Shown here piece by piece: positions 16,783 through 24,303 of a stretch of DNA of 60,720 nt. The position numbers were made by a program, and so were the translations under genes. Below the pieces are notes generated by a model that was given only the letters and a program-made list of their open reading frames with translations, did no database searches and had not been told where the DNA came from. Source of the stretch: Desulfobacterales bacterium (GTDB lineage: Bacteria; Desulfobacterota; Desulfobacteria; Desulfobacterales; JALSRD01); contig JALSRD010000045.1 in assembly GCA_026984935.1 (NCBI GenBank), positions 1 to 60,720 on the forward strand, read 5' to 3'. Each line of letters starts with the position of its first letter. Position 1 is the first letter of the stretch.

Positions 16783-17205
16783 TCAACGGCCGACGGCATC
16801 TGTTGAACGATTGCTGGTGCGGCATTTTCGGCCGCGCCATCGGCCGCCCTCCTGGGGTTTGATGGCGCGCACCGGCACATAGAGGTATTTTTCGCCGGCC
16901 TGGGTTTCCTCGACCACGGCAAAGTCGATGGCCGGGTCATCCACCGCATGCCCCCTGCACAGCAGCATGCCGCCGTCGAGCTGGCTGTTGATCTCTTCCA
17001 GAACCAGTTGTTCCTCGATGCTCAGGTTCTTTTTGTCGAGCAATTTCCGACACAGTTTGCGGAGCGATTTGCCCTCATAGTCACCGGGCGCAAACACATC
17101 AATGAGGCCCTCGGCGGCCTGTCCGGGCATGATTTCGACAACCAGCGGCAGCATTTTTTCCAAAACGTCTGCCTGCAGCGCCTTTTCCGGCACCGGTTTG
17201 TTCAT
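16783..17205 (-). CDS. small protein, first gene of the ubiquitin-like operon (possible modifier precursor)
   Basis: The 140-residue protein is not recognised. It opens the operon with a near-consensus AGGAGG eleven bases before the ATG, so it may be the most strongly translated member. Predicted order is strand (MLPLVVEIM), strand (GLIDVFAP), long helices (SLRKLCRKLL, SIEEQLVLEEINSQL), strands (GMLLCRGH, AIDFAVVEE, KYLYVPVRAI). It then has KPQEGG (116-121) and a basic tail of 19 residues. The Gly-Gly after a final strand would suit a ubiquitin-like protein trimmed by the JAMM enzyme, and no other candidate modifier exists in the operon. This is a hypothesis, since sequence alone does not show a beta-grasp fold. 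Confidence 0.6.
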   Translation of the reverse strand: MNKPVPEKALQADVLEKMLPLVVEIMPGQAAEGLIDVFAPGDYEGKSLRKLCRKLLDKKNLSIEEQLVLEEINSQLDGGMLLCRGHAVDDPAIDFAVVEETQAGEKYLYVPVRAIKPQEGGRWRGRKCRTSNRSTDAVGR

Positions 17206-17375
17206 TGTACCCTGCCTCCTTGAGATAAAAGCCTGCGTTCACTATTTTCTGTTTAGCAGCTCTTTGCCCGGCTGTCAAAACGGCTATTCATTTATCACCA
17301 GCGACGGTTTCCGGGGAAACACGGCATGGCACCCCGGCACACCGGTTCCCGCACGCCTTCGGCGTCAGAGTTTAT

Positions 17376-17404
17376 TTGACATACACGGATTCCGGCTTTA
17401 TTTT
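17376..17404 (+). promoter_or_regulatory. sigma-70-like promoter upstream of the cNMP-binding protein gene
   Basis: TTGACA at 17376-17381 and TATTTT at 17399-17404 are separated by 17 bases. The site would give a leader of about 210 bases before the gene at 17621. The 415-base gap 17206-17620 otherwise holds no gene that I can support. The opposite-strand promoter of the ubiquitin-like operon should also lie in it, but I could not pick a convincing one. Confidence 0.5.
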
Positions 17405-17620
17405 CAGACAGAAGCGCATCACCGCTGACGTCAAATCGATTCTACAAGGGCTCTTATTGCTTCTGCCGTGGTTTTCTCCTTTTTGCCGGTCCGCTTCTTT
17501 CCGCCTGTGTGACCCGAACCTGTATTTTAAGTTCTCAGCCAGCGTGCACCTCCCGGTTCCTTTAAGCGCCAGCGCGCAGATCCATACCGCCTTTAACTGC
17601 ACACGGAAAGGAGGCCGCCC

Positions 17621-18115
17621 ATGTATTTCAAACAAGCCGACATATTCTGGGGAATGGACAGGGATTTTGTCAAGAAAATCATGGACATCGGCGAAAAAGA
17701 ATCCTGCCGCGGAGGAGATTTCCTTTTTCAGACCGGTGATCCGGCACGCTACTTTTATATCCTGTTGAAGGGTGCCGTCAAGCTGCGCCGCGAAGAAATC
17801 GGCCAGACCGTATACACTGCCAGCCATGCCGGTGAAGCCTTCGGCTGGTCGAGTCTCATCGGGCGGGAAAACTACTCGGCTTCGGCGATGTGTACCGGCC
17901 CGGCTTCTCTGCTGAAATTTGACCGTGATGTTCTGCTCAAGCGCATCGAGGATGACCCGCCGAGCGGTATGCTGTTTTTCAGGGGCCTTGCCGGCGTGCT
18001 GGGAAACCGCCTGCTCAACAGTTACACCATGATGTCGGCATACAGCCACAGCCGGATGCCGCCTTCACAGGGCATCAGCACGTCGGATGCAGCGGCGGAG
18101 ACTTACGATGGCTGA
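17621..18115 (+). CDS. cyclic-nucleotide-binding (Crp-like sensor) domain protein without DNA-binding domain
   Basis: The 164-residue protein is a single cNMP-binding beta-roll: GGDFLFQTGDPARYFYILLK opens the roll, GEAFGWSSLIGRENYSASAM gives the phosphate-binding cassette region, and a C-terminal helix follows. The protein ends about where the helix-turn-helix of a Crp/Fnr regulator would begin, so it cannot bind DNA itself. AAGGAGG precedes the ATG. It sits just upstream of the cobalamin promoter and riboswitch but has its own promoter, so a link to B12 is only positional. It may act on a partner protein. Confidence 0.75.
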   Translation: MYFKQADIFWGMDRDFVKKIMDIGEKESCRGGDFLFQTGDPARYFYILLKGAVKLRREEIGQTVYTASHAGEAFGWSSLIGRENYSASAMCTGPASLLKFDRDVLLKRIEDDPPSGMLFFRGLAGVLGNRLLNSYTMMSAYSHSRMPPSQGISTSDAAAETYDG

Positions 18116-18143
18116 CGGCGTCCAACCGGCTCCGGGATTTCAG

Positions 18144-18172
18144 TTGACAACCACGGTGACAGAATCTATATA
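18144..18172 (+). promoter_or_regulatory. strong sigma-70-like promoter of the cobalamin operon
   Basis: TTGACA at 18144-18149 and TATATA at 18167-18172 have the optimal 17-base spacing. The predicted start near 18179 falls exactly at the 5' edge of the cobalamin riboswitch, which supports both assignments. Confidence 0.75.
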
Positions 18173-18177
18173 GGAGC

Positions 18178-18380
18178 AGCAAGGTGCCGACAGGCTCAAT
18201 AGGGAATCCCGTTCGAATCGGGAGCGGTCCCGCCGCTGTAACTCCTCCCTTTCGCTTTTCTGCAGAAAGAATTAAGAAAGGGGACTTCTCTGGTTAGCGT
18301 ATGCCACTGTTCCGATTAATCGGGATGGGAAGGCCGCCGGAGGAGCAGAGAAGCCAGAAGACCTGCCTTGCCGCCGATGC
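18178..18380 (+). ncRNA. cobalamin (adenosylcobalamin-class) riboswitch
   Basis: The leader contains the conserved blocks in order: GGTGCC at 18183, AATAGGGAATC at 18200, CGGTCCCGCCGCTGTAACTC around 18224, GCCACTG at 18303, GGGATGGGAAGG at 18321, and the B12 box AGCCAGAAGACCTGCC at 18352-18367. The variable arm between 18248 and 18295 is long and AT-rich. It lies between a strong promoter and an intrinsic terminator upstream of a corrinoid-type ABC transporter and the cobalamin biosynthesis genes. B12 binding would therefore end transcription of the whole operon. Confidence 0.95.
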
Positions 18381-18441
18381 CGCGGCGCTCCGATGGTAAA
18401 GGGCGTCCGGCTACCTCATAGGGTTAAGAAACTGGGTGCAG

Positions 18442-18474
18442 CCCTTCATGACAGATGTCGTGGAGGGTTTTTTT
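18442..18474 (+). terminator. intrinsic terminator acting as riboswitch expression platform
   Basis: CCCTTCATGAC (18442-18452) pairs with GTCGTGGAGGG (18457-18467) over all 11 positions, counting two G-U pairs, around a four-base loop. Seven T residues (18468-18474) follow. It begins about 75 bases after the B12 box, the place expected for the switch. In-frame GTG and ATG codons at 18436 and 18448 lie before or inside the hairpin, which argues against them as permease starts. Confidence 0.85.
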
Positions 18475-18528
18475 GTTGACGTCCGCGTTCTGCCAACGCG
18501 GCAAAAATACGCTTTTCCCGGAGAAACC

Positions 18529-19575
18529 TTGCAGACCGGCTTCAGAAATGCCCTTTCCACGGGCGTACAGATGGCGCTGCTGGCCGTTGTGCTGGCCGCT
18601 ACGGTCATCGCCTCCACCGCCATGGGATACATCCAGGTGCCGCTTTCGGACGTACCCAGAATCCTGGCCGCACGCCTGCTGGGCCGGCCTGAACTGACGG
18701 CCGGTATGCGCCAGATCTTCCCGGCGGTTGTTTTCGACGTGCGCCTGCCAAGGATCCTGTCGGCGGCCATCGTAGGCGGCGGTCTGGCCGTCTCGGGCGC
18801 CGCTTTCCAGGGGATTTTATTAAACCCGCTGGCCGACCCCTACACTCTGGGTGTTTCCGCCGGTGCCGCGTTCGGCGCCTCGCTGGCCATTGTTTTAAAC
18901 ATCCACCTGCTGGGCTTGCACTCGGTACCGCTGTTTGCCTTTTCGGGGGCTGTACTGACCCTGCTGCTCGTGGTTTTCCTGGCCTCCGACGCCGAAGGCC
19001 TGTCGTCCAACAACCTGATTCTGGCAGGTATCATCGTGGCTGCTATCCTGTCGGCAGGCATCAGCTTTCTGAAGTACGTCGCCGATGAACAGGTTGCCGT
19101 GATCATTTTCTGGCTCATGGGCAGTTTCGGCTCCAAGACGTGGAGTGACGTGGGTCTCACCGCCCTATGGGTTGCCGCCGGCTACGGCATTCTGGTTTTT
19201 TACGCACGGGACCTGAACCTGCTCTCGCTGGGCAGCCGGGCGGCCTCCTCACTGGGTGTCAACATGCGCCGAACCCCGTTGCTGCTGCTGGTGACAGCCT
19301 CCCTGATTGCCGCCGTGTGCGTTTCCATCTCCGGCATCATCGGCTTCGTGGGGCTTCTGGTGCCTCACATGATGCGCAACCTGACCGGTCCGGACAACCG
19401 CCGGCTTATGCCGGCCTGTCTGCTGGCGGGCGCCATCCTGCTGTTGTGGGCCGATACGGTCATACGCGCCCTTTTACCTCATGAGATTCCCATCGGTGTC
19501 CTGACGGCCCTGATCGGCGGGCCTTTTTTCTGCCTGATCTTCCGCCGCCAACAGAGCGGCCGGAGGGGATTTTGA
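18529..19575 (+). CDS. FecCD/BtuC-type ABC transporter permease, probably for corrinoids
   Basis: The 348-residue protein has about nine or ten hydrophobic segments. It carries the family signatures RLPRILSAAIVGGGLAVSGA, NPLADPYTLGVSAGAAFGAS and ISGIIGFVGLLVPHMMRNL of permeases importing B12, haem or siderophores. The placement directly behind a cobalamin riboswitch makes corrinoid or cobalt-complex import likely. I set the start at the TTG at 18529, which has GGAG five bases before it. Earlier GTG/ATG codons lie in the terminator hairpin. No periplasmic binding-protein gene follows, so that subunit must be encoded elsewhere. Confidence 0.88.
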   Translation: MQTGFRNALSTGVQMALLAVVLAATVIASTAMGYIQVPLSDVPRILAARLLGRPELTAGMRQIFPAVVFDVRLPRILSAAIVGGGLAVSGAAFQGILLNPLADPYTLGVSAGAAFGASLAIVLNIHLLGLHSVPLFAFSGAVLTLLLVVFLASDAEGLSSNNLILAGIIVAAILSAGISFLKYVADEQVAVIIFWLMGSFGSKTWSDVGLTALWVAAGYGILVFYARDLNLLSLGSRAASSLGVNMRRTPLLLLVTASLIAAVCVSISGIIGFVGLLVPHMMRNLTGPDNRRLMPACLLAGAILLLWADTVIRALLPHEIPIGVLTALIGGPFFCLIFRRQQSGRRGF

Positions 19576-19577
19576 CG

Positions 19578-20393
19578 ATGGGCTTTTCGCTGGCACACGT
19601 CGATTTCGCATACCAGAAACGGCCGGTTTTCAATGACCTTTCATTGGTTATGGAACCTGGGCGGTTTTACGGGCTGATCGGGCCCAACGGCTGCGGCAAG
19701 ACCACCCTGCTGGACCTGCTCTGCGGCCTGCGGCAGCCAGACCGCGGCAGCATCCGTTTCAGGGGCCGGGACCTGCGTGCTTTTTCGAAAAAAGAGCTGG
19801 CGCGCCAGGTGGCCCTGGTGCCACAGGATTTTTTCATCAACTTTCCGTTCAGCGCCGAAGAAGTCGTCATGATGGGGCGCTACCCCCGCCTGCCACGCTT
19901 TGCCGCGCCGTCGGCATTCGACCGCAAGTTCGTTAAACGGATCATGTCGGACACCGACACCGTAAATTTCCATGACCGCATGGTCACGGCGTTGAGCGGC
20001 GGTGAGCGCCAGCGCGTGGTGTTCGCCCGTGCCCTGGCCCAGGACACCCCTGTGCTGGTCTTAGACGAGGCCACCTCGAATCTCGACATTGCCCACAGCC
20101 TGGCGCTGTTGGATCTGGCGGCCCGGGGCGTGTACGATGCGGGCAAAACCGTGATTGCCAGTTTTCAGGACATCAACCTGGCAGCCGCTTTTTGCAGCCA
20201 CCTGGTCCTGATGCAGCCCGGCCGCATCGTGGCCCAGGGACCCACGGACAAAATTTTAACCGCAGAGCGCATCGAACGGGTGTTCGGCGTCGCCGCCAAG
20301 GTGTATTTCGATGCCTACGCCAACGCCAGGCAGGTGGTTTTCAAGGCCCCGCGGCACAAAATACAGGAGGCGGAACCATCAAAGGAATACTGA
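19578..20393 (+). CDS. FecE/BtuD-type ABC transporter ATPase
   Basis: The 271-residue ATPase has Walker A GPNGCGKTT near residue 35, the Q-loop in ALVPQDF, the signature LSGGERQR and Walker B VLVLDEATSNLD. It would drive the preceding permease in corrinoid uptake. GGAGGGG lies nine bases before the ATG at 19578, two bases after the permease stop. Its 3' end overlaps the start of cbiA by about 16 bases, so transport and biosynthesis genes are transcribed as one unit. Confidence 0.9.
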   Translation: MGFSLAHVDFAYQKRPVFNDLSLVMEPGRFYGLIGPNGCGKTTLLDLLCGLRQPDRGSIRFRGRDLRAFSKKELARQVALVPQDFFINFPFSAEEVVMMGRYPRLPRFAAPSAFDRKFVKRIMSDTDTVNFHDRMVTALSGGERQRVVFARALAQDTPVLVLDEATSNLDIAHSLALLDLAARGVYDAGKTVIASFQDINLAAAFCSHLVLMQPGRIVAQGPTDKILTAERIERVFGVAAKVYFDAYANARQVVFKAPRHKIQEAEPSKEY

Positions 20394-21769
20394 TCGGCGG
20401 CAGCAGCAGCGGGTCCGGCAAAACCAGCATCGCCCTGGGGCTGATGGCGGCCTTTGCGCGCCGCGGCCTGAAGGTGGCGCCCTTCAAGGTGGGTCCGGAT
20501 TTCATCGATCCCGGCCATCACAGCCTTATCGCCGGCTGCACCAGCCGCAACCTGGACGGCTGGATGCTGGACCGAGCCTACAACCGTTCGCTTTTCAAAC
20601 GACACGCCGGTCAGGCCGACATGGCCGTCATTGAGGGTGTGATGGGCCTTTACGACGGCTTTTCCGGCCGCAGCGAGGCCGGCTCTTCGGCCCAGATGGC
20701 CAAATGGCTGGGGGTGCCGGTGCTTTTGGCGGTCGATGCCCGCAGCATGGCACGCAGCGCTGCCGCACTGGTTATGGGGTTCGAACGTTTCGACCCGCGG
20801 ATCGCCTTTGCCGGCGTGGTTTTCAACCGCGTGGGCAGCCCACGGCATCTGGCCTATCTGAAGGAAGCCCTGGCGGGCCATGTGAAAATGCCCTGTCTGG
20901 GCGGACTGCCGCGCCAGCCGCAGATTCGCATTCCCGAGCGACACCTGGGGCTGGTGACATACGAAGACCACCACCTTGATGCAGCCTCCCGAAACCTTTT
21001 GGCCGAATGGGTCGAAACCGGCATGGACATCGACAGGTTGATCCGGGATCTGCCCGATCTGCATCCGGATGCCGTGGGAAAACCCCGCGACACCACGGCG
21101 CAATCCACCGGCGGCCCGCGCATCGGCGTTGCCCGCGACAAAGCTTTTTGTTTTTACTACGCGGACAATCTGGACCTGCTGGAAGCTGCCGGTGCCCGTC
21201 TGGTTTACTTTTCGCCCCTGTACGATACCGCACTGCCGCAGGATCTGGACGGGTTGTACCTCGGCGGCGGCTATCCTGAACTCAAGGCCGCCGCCCTCAG
21301 CCAAAACGAAAACCTGCGCCGCCAGATCGCGGCCGGCAGCCGTGCCGGCATGCCCATCTATGCTGAATGCGGAGGGTTCATGTACCTCTGCCGGCAACTG
21401 GAGGACACCACCGGCCGGCCCTATCCCATGTGCGGCTGTTTCCCCATGGATTCCCGCATGCTGGGGCGCCTGAAATCCCTGGGCTACCGTGAGGTGACCC
21501 TGCGCCGGAACGGACTGCTGGGCACATCCGGCACGGTGATCCGCGGGCATGAATTCCACTACTCGGACATCAGCGCACCGCCGGCTCAAATCGAAAGGCT
21601 GTACCAGGTCAGTGACCGATCGGGTATCCGGCAGGTGCAGGAAGGTTTTGTAACCGGCCGTACTCTGGGCAGCTACTACCACCTGCACTTCGGCAGCTGC
21701 CCCCGCGCTGCGCAAAGCTTTGTCAATCACTGCCGCCAATATCGTCAGGAAAGGAGTCTTGGATCATGA
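20378..21769 (+). CDS. cbiA: cobyrinate a,c-diamide synthase
   Basis: The 463-residue enzyme amidates carboxylates a and c of cobyrinate using glutamine and ATP. The dethiobiotin-synthetase-like N-terminus reads GGSSSGSGKTSIALGLMAAF, and the C-terminal glutaminase half has the nucleophile cysteine in YAECGGFMYL. The start is unusual. The only codon well placed after AGGAGG (20365-20370) is an ATC at 20378, in frame and seven bases away, and no ATG, GTG or TTG lies within reach. A longer frame from 20192 would run through the ATPase gene. The gene overlaps the ATPase end and couples to cbiC by ATGA. Confidence 0.88.
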   Translation: MKGILIGGSSSGSGKTSIALGLMAAFARRGLKVAPFKVGPDFIDPGHHSLIAGCTSRNLDGWMLDRAYNRSLFKRHAGQADMAVIEGVMGLYDGFSGRSEAGSSAQMAKWLGVPVLLAVDARSMARSAAALVMGFERFDPRIAFAGVVFNRVGSPRHLAYLKEALAGHVKMPCLGGLPRQPQIRIPERHLGLVTYEDHHLDAASRNLLAEWVETGMDIDRLIRDLPDLHPDAVGKPRDTTAQSTGGPRIGVARDKAFCFYYADNLDLLEAAGARLVYFSPLYDTALPQDLDGLYLGGGYPELKAAALSQNENLRRQIAAGSRAGMPIYAECGGFMYLCRQLEDTTGRPYPMCGCFPMDSRMLGRLKSLGYREVTLRRNGLLGTSGTVIRGHEFHYSDISAPPAQIERLYQVSDRSGIRQVQEGFVTGRTLGSYYHLHFGSCPRAAQSFVNHCRQYRQERSLGS

Positions 21770-22401
21770 AACCCGCAGATATTGAACAGTTGAGCTTTCA
21801 GATCATCGAACGTGAAGCCGGCGCCCATGGCTTCAGCCGGGACCAGTGGGCGATCGTGCGCCGCATGATTCATACCTCGGCTGATTTCGACTATATTCAA
21901 AATGTGCGCTTCCATGCGCAGGCCGTTTCGCAGGGCATGGCGGCCATCGCCGCCGGTAAGGCCATCTTCACCGACACCCGCATGGCCCGGGCCGGTATCA
22001 GCCCCTGGCGGCTGAAGCCCTTCGGCACCGCAGTACACTGTCTCATCGGCGACCCGGCGGTTGCCGAAAAAGCCCGCTTAAACAACCATACGCGCGCAGC
22101 CGCGGCTGTCGAGGCCGCCGCCCGGAAAATGGCCGGCGGTATCTACGTGATCGGCAACGCTCCCACGGCGCTGCTCAAGCTCATCGAACTGATCCAGGGC
22201 CAACAGGCCCGGCCGGCCCTGGTCGTCGGTCTGCCGGTGGGGTTTGTCAACGCCGCCGAGTCCAAGGCCGCCCTGCTTGCAAGCGGTATCGTCAGCATCA
22301 CCAATGTGGGACGCAAAGGCGGTTCCAACGTGGCCGCCAGTGTGGTCAACGCCCTGGCACAGCTGGCACTGGAGGCCCGTTCGGCACAAAGCGACGACTA
22401 A
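21766..22401 (+). CDS. cbiC: cobalt-precorrin-8 methylmutase
   Basis: The 211-residue enzyme shifts the C11 methyl group to C12, giving cobyrinate. The catalytic histidine is in RRMIHTSADFD (about residue 37). GLPVGFVNAAESK and TNVGRKGGSNVAASVVNAL are conserved CbiC/CobH stretches. The start overlaps the cbiA stop (ATGA). About 120 AT-rich bases follow before cbiL, the only sizeable gap within the operon. A secondary promoter could lie there, but I do not see a clear one. Confidence 0.93.
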   Translation: MKPADIEQLSFQIIEREAGAHGFSRDQWAIVRRMIHTSADFDYIQNVRFHAQAVSQGMAAIAAGKAIFTDTRMARAGISPWRLKPFGTAVHCLIGDPAVAEKARLNNHTRAAAAVEAAARKMAGGIYVIGNAPTALLKLIELIQGQQARPALVVGLPVGFVNAAESKAALLASGIVSITNVGRKGGSNVAASVVNALAQLALEARSAQSDD

Positions 22402-22520
22402 TTATAGTTGCTATTATATGCATTAACCTACAGTTGTATGATTAATTGAATGTAACGGTTTATGTTATTGCGTTTTAACTTATTCGAGCTTGGTACCGCG
22501 TCAAGCAAAGGAACCTGAAC

Positions 22521-23264
22521 ATGCAAGCGCAATCTTACCCGGGCACGCTGTACGGCATCGGCGTAGGTCCCGGCGATCCGGAACTGGTACCCGTCAAATC
22601 GGCACGCATCCTGGGACAGGTGGACATCGTCTATACGGCCGCCTCCACGAAGAATGATTACAGCCTGGCGGTGCAGATCGCCCGGGAGTTCATTCCGGCA
22701 ACCACCCGTGTGGAAAAACTTCACTTTCCCATGACGCACGACCACGGCACCAAGAAACGGGCCTGGCGCGATAACGCCCGGCAGATCATCAGCGGTCTGG
22801 AGAAGGGCGAAAGCGCCGCCTTTCTCACCCTGGGAGACCCCCTCACCTACTCGACTTATGGCTACCTGCTGCGCTACATTCGCAGCCAGGCGCCTGACAT
22901 TCCCGTTGCCACCATTCCGGGCATCACCTCCTACCAGGCGGCAGCAGCCTGCCTGAACCTGCCGCTGGTGGAAGGTGAAGAGTCCCTGATGGTCGTTTCC
23001 GGAGCCCGCGGCGGGCAGCGGTTGCGCCAGATGTCCCGAAAACCGGAAACCGTGGTTTTCCTGAAAGCCTACCGCAACGTCGACGACATCAGCGCGGCCA
23101 TCGCCGAGTCCGATTGCTATGAACACCACGTGGCCGTATCACGCTGCGGGCGTCCGGACCAGCGGGTCATTCAGGACATAGATACCCTTTCCAGCCAGCG
23201 GCCTGATTACTGGACCTTGATCATTGCCAAGCGAAAAAAAAGAAATGGCCCATACATCGACTAA
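22521..23264 (+). CDS. cbiL: cobalt-precorrin-2 C20-methyltransferase
   Basis: The 247-residue SAM-dependent enzyme starts with the tetrapyrrole methylase signature GTLYGIGVGPGDPELVPVKS. It has FLTLGDPLTYSTYGYLLRYI and ATIPGITSYQAAAACLNLPL, which mark the C20 group. It performs the first committed methylation after precorrin-2. AAAGGAAC precedes the ATG. Its 3' end overlaps the next gene by about 20 bases. Confidence 0.93.
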   Translation: MQAQSYPGTLYGIGVGPGDPELVPVKSARILGQVDIVYTAASTKNDYSLAVQIAREFIPATTRVEKLHFPMTHDHGTKKRAWRDNARQIISGLEKGESAAFLTLGDPLTYSTYGYLLRYIRSQAPDIPVATIPGITSYQAAAACLNLPLVEGEESLMVVSGARGGQRLRQMSRKPETVVFLKAYRNVDDISAAIAESDCYEHHVAVSRCGRPDQRVIQDIDTLSSQRPDYWTLIIAKRKKRNGPYID

Positions 23265-24300
23265 ACCGCGCTACACCGCCCTGGCGGTCTCACTGGCGAT
23301 TTCGGCGGCGGTGTTGGCCTTGGGCGTGGCCCTGCATGCCGGCCTGGAGATACCCCTCGTCGTATCGAAGCTGCTGTGGCCTCTGGGCCGGCTGCTTTTG
23401 TTCATCGCCGTGGGATTGGCTGTCGGACAGATCATCGAAGCCTCCGGCTGGACCGGCTACCTGGCCTTTTTCGCCCGGCCTTTTTTCCGTTTCGGTCACC
23501 TCGGCAGCCGCTGCAGTGCAGCCTTTACCACCGCCTTTTTCTCGGGTACGGCAGCCAACGCCATGCTGCTGGGCTATTACCAAGAAGGTCATATCACCCG
23601 GAGACAGCTCTTTCTGACCAACCTGGTAAACCAGCTGCCGGCGTTTTTCCTGCACCTGCCGACCACCTTTTTTATCGTGATTCCGCTGACCGGTTGGGCC
23701 GGTGGCCTCTACTTCATCATCACCTTCGCCGCCGCCCTGTTGCGCACGACTTGCTTTCTGTTGTACGGTCACTTCAAACTGCCCGATCCGCAGGCATCGC
23801 CGGACATGTCAGACACCGGGCCGGCGCCGGGCTGCAAAAGTTCGAAAACCACGCTGCTCGGGGCCCTGCGCACAAAACTTCCGCGGCGCCTGAGCGGTAT
23901 CGCCGTATTTGTGATTCCCATTTATGTGTTCGTTTTTACACTGAATGCCGCTGGAGTTTTCAACTGGCTGCGGCACTGGCTGGCGACCTATGTGACCACG
24001 CGCTTCATTCCCATGGAGTCGCTTTCACTGGTTGTTTTGAGCTTTGCCGCCGAATTTACATCGGGCTTTGCCGCTGCCGGTGCATTGCTCGATTCCGGCA
24101 TACTGACGGTCAAGCAGACCGTGCTGGCACTGCTGATCGGCAATATCGTGGCATTTCCCATCCGTGCGCTGCGCCACCAGGTCCCGCGCTATATCGGGAT
24201 TTTTTCTCCCAAGCTGGGAAGCCAGCTGATGCTGCTGGGCCAGGGTTCCCGTATCCTGAGCCTGATTCTGGTTGGCATGTTATACTATTTTTTCGGTTAA
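23245..24300 (+). CDS. Gate-domain (nucleoside-recognition-like) membrane protein in the cobalamin operon
   Basis: The 351-residue protein has about eight hydrophobic segments and two copies of the Gate-type module. These include FFSGTAANAMLLGYYQEGHI in the first half and LSFAAEFTSGFAAAGALLDS in the second, as in SpmA/YjiH-like proteins. Its substrate is unknown. It is embedded between cbiL and cbiD with overlapping or four-base junctions, so transport of cobalt, a corrinoid intermediate or a related solute is likely but unproven. I took the ATG at 23245. A TTG at 23224 would extend further into cbiL. Confidence 0.8.
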   Translation: MAHTSTKPRYTALAVSLAISAAVLALGVALHAGLEIPLVVSKLLWPLGRLLLFIAVGLAVGQIIEASGWTGYLAFFARPFFRFGHLGSRCSAAFTTAFFSGTAANAMLLGYYQEGHITRRQLFLTNLVNQLPAFFLHLPTTFFIVIPLTGWAGGLYFIITFAAALLRTTCFLLYGHFKLPDPQASPDMSDTGPAPGCKSSKTTLLGALRTKLPRRLSGIAVFVIPIYVFVFTLNAAGVFNWLRHWLATYVTTRFIPMESLSLVVLSFAAEFTSGFAAAGALLDSGILTVKQTVLALLIGNIVAFPIRALRHQVPRYIGIFSPKLGSQLMLLGQGSRILSLILVGMLYYFFG

Positions 24301-24303
24301 GCC

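Noticed and set aside
11782-17205. Interpretation as a PRTRC plasmid cassette
   Set aside because: E1-like, JAB and a protein-B-like domain are shared, but ParB and the other PRTRC proteins are missing, and a ClpX-like gene, not part of that cassette as I know it, is present.
20315-21739. 474-codon antisense frame over cbiA
   Set aside because: It has no domain, no ribosome binding site and full overlap with a well-supported gene.
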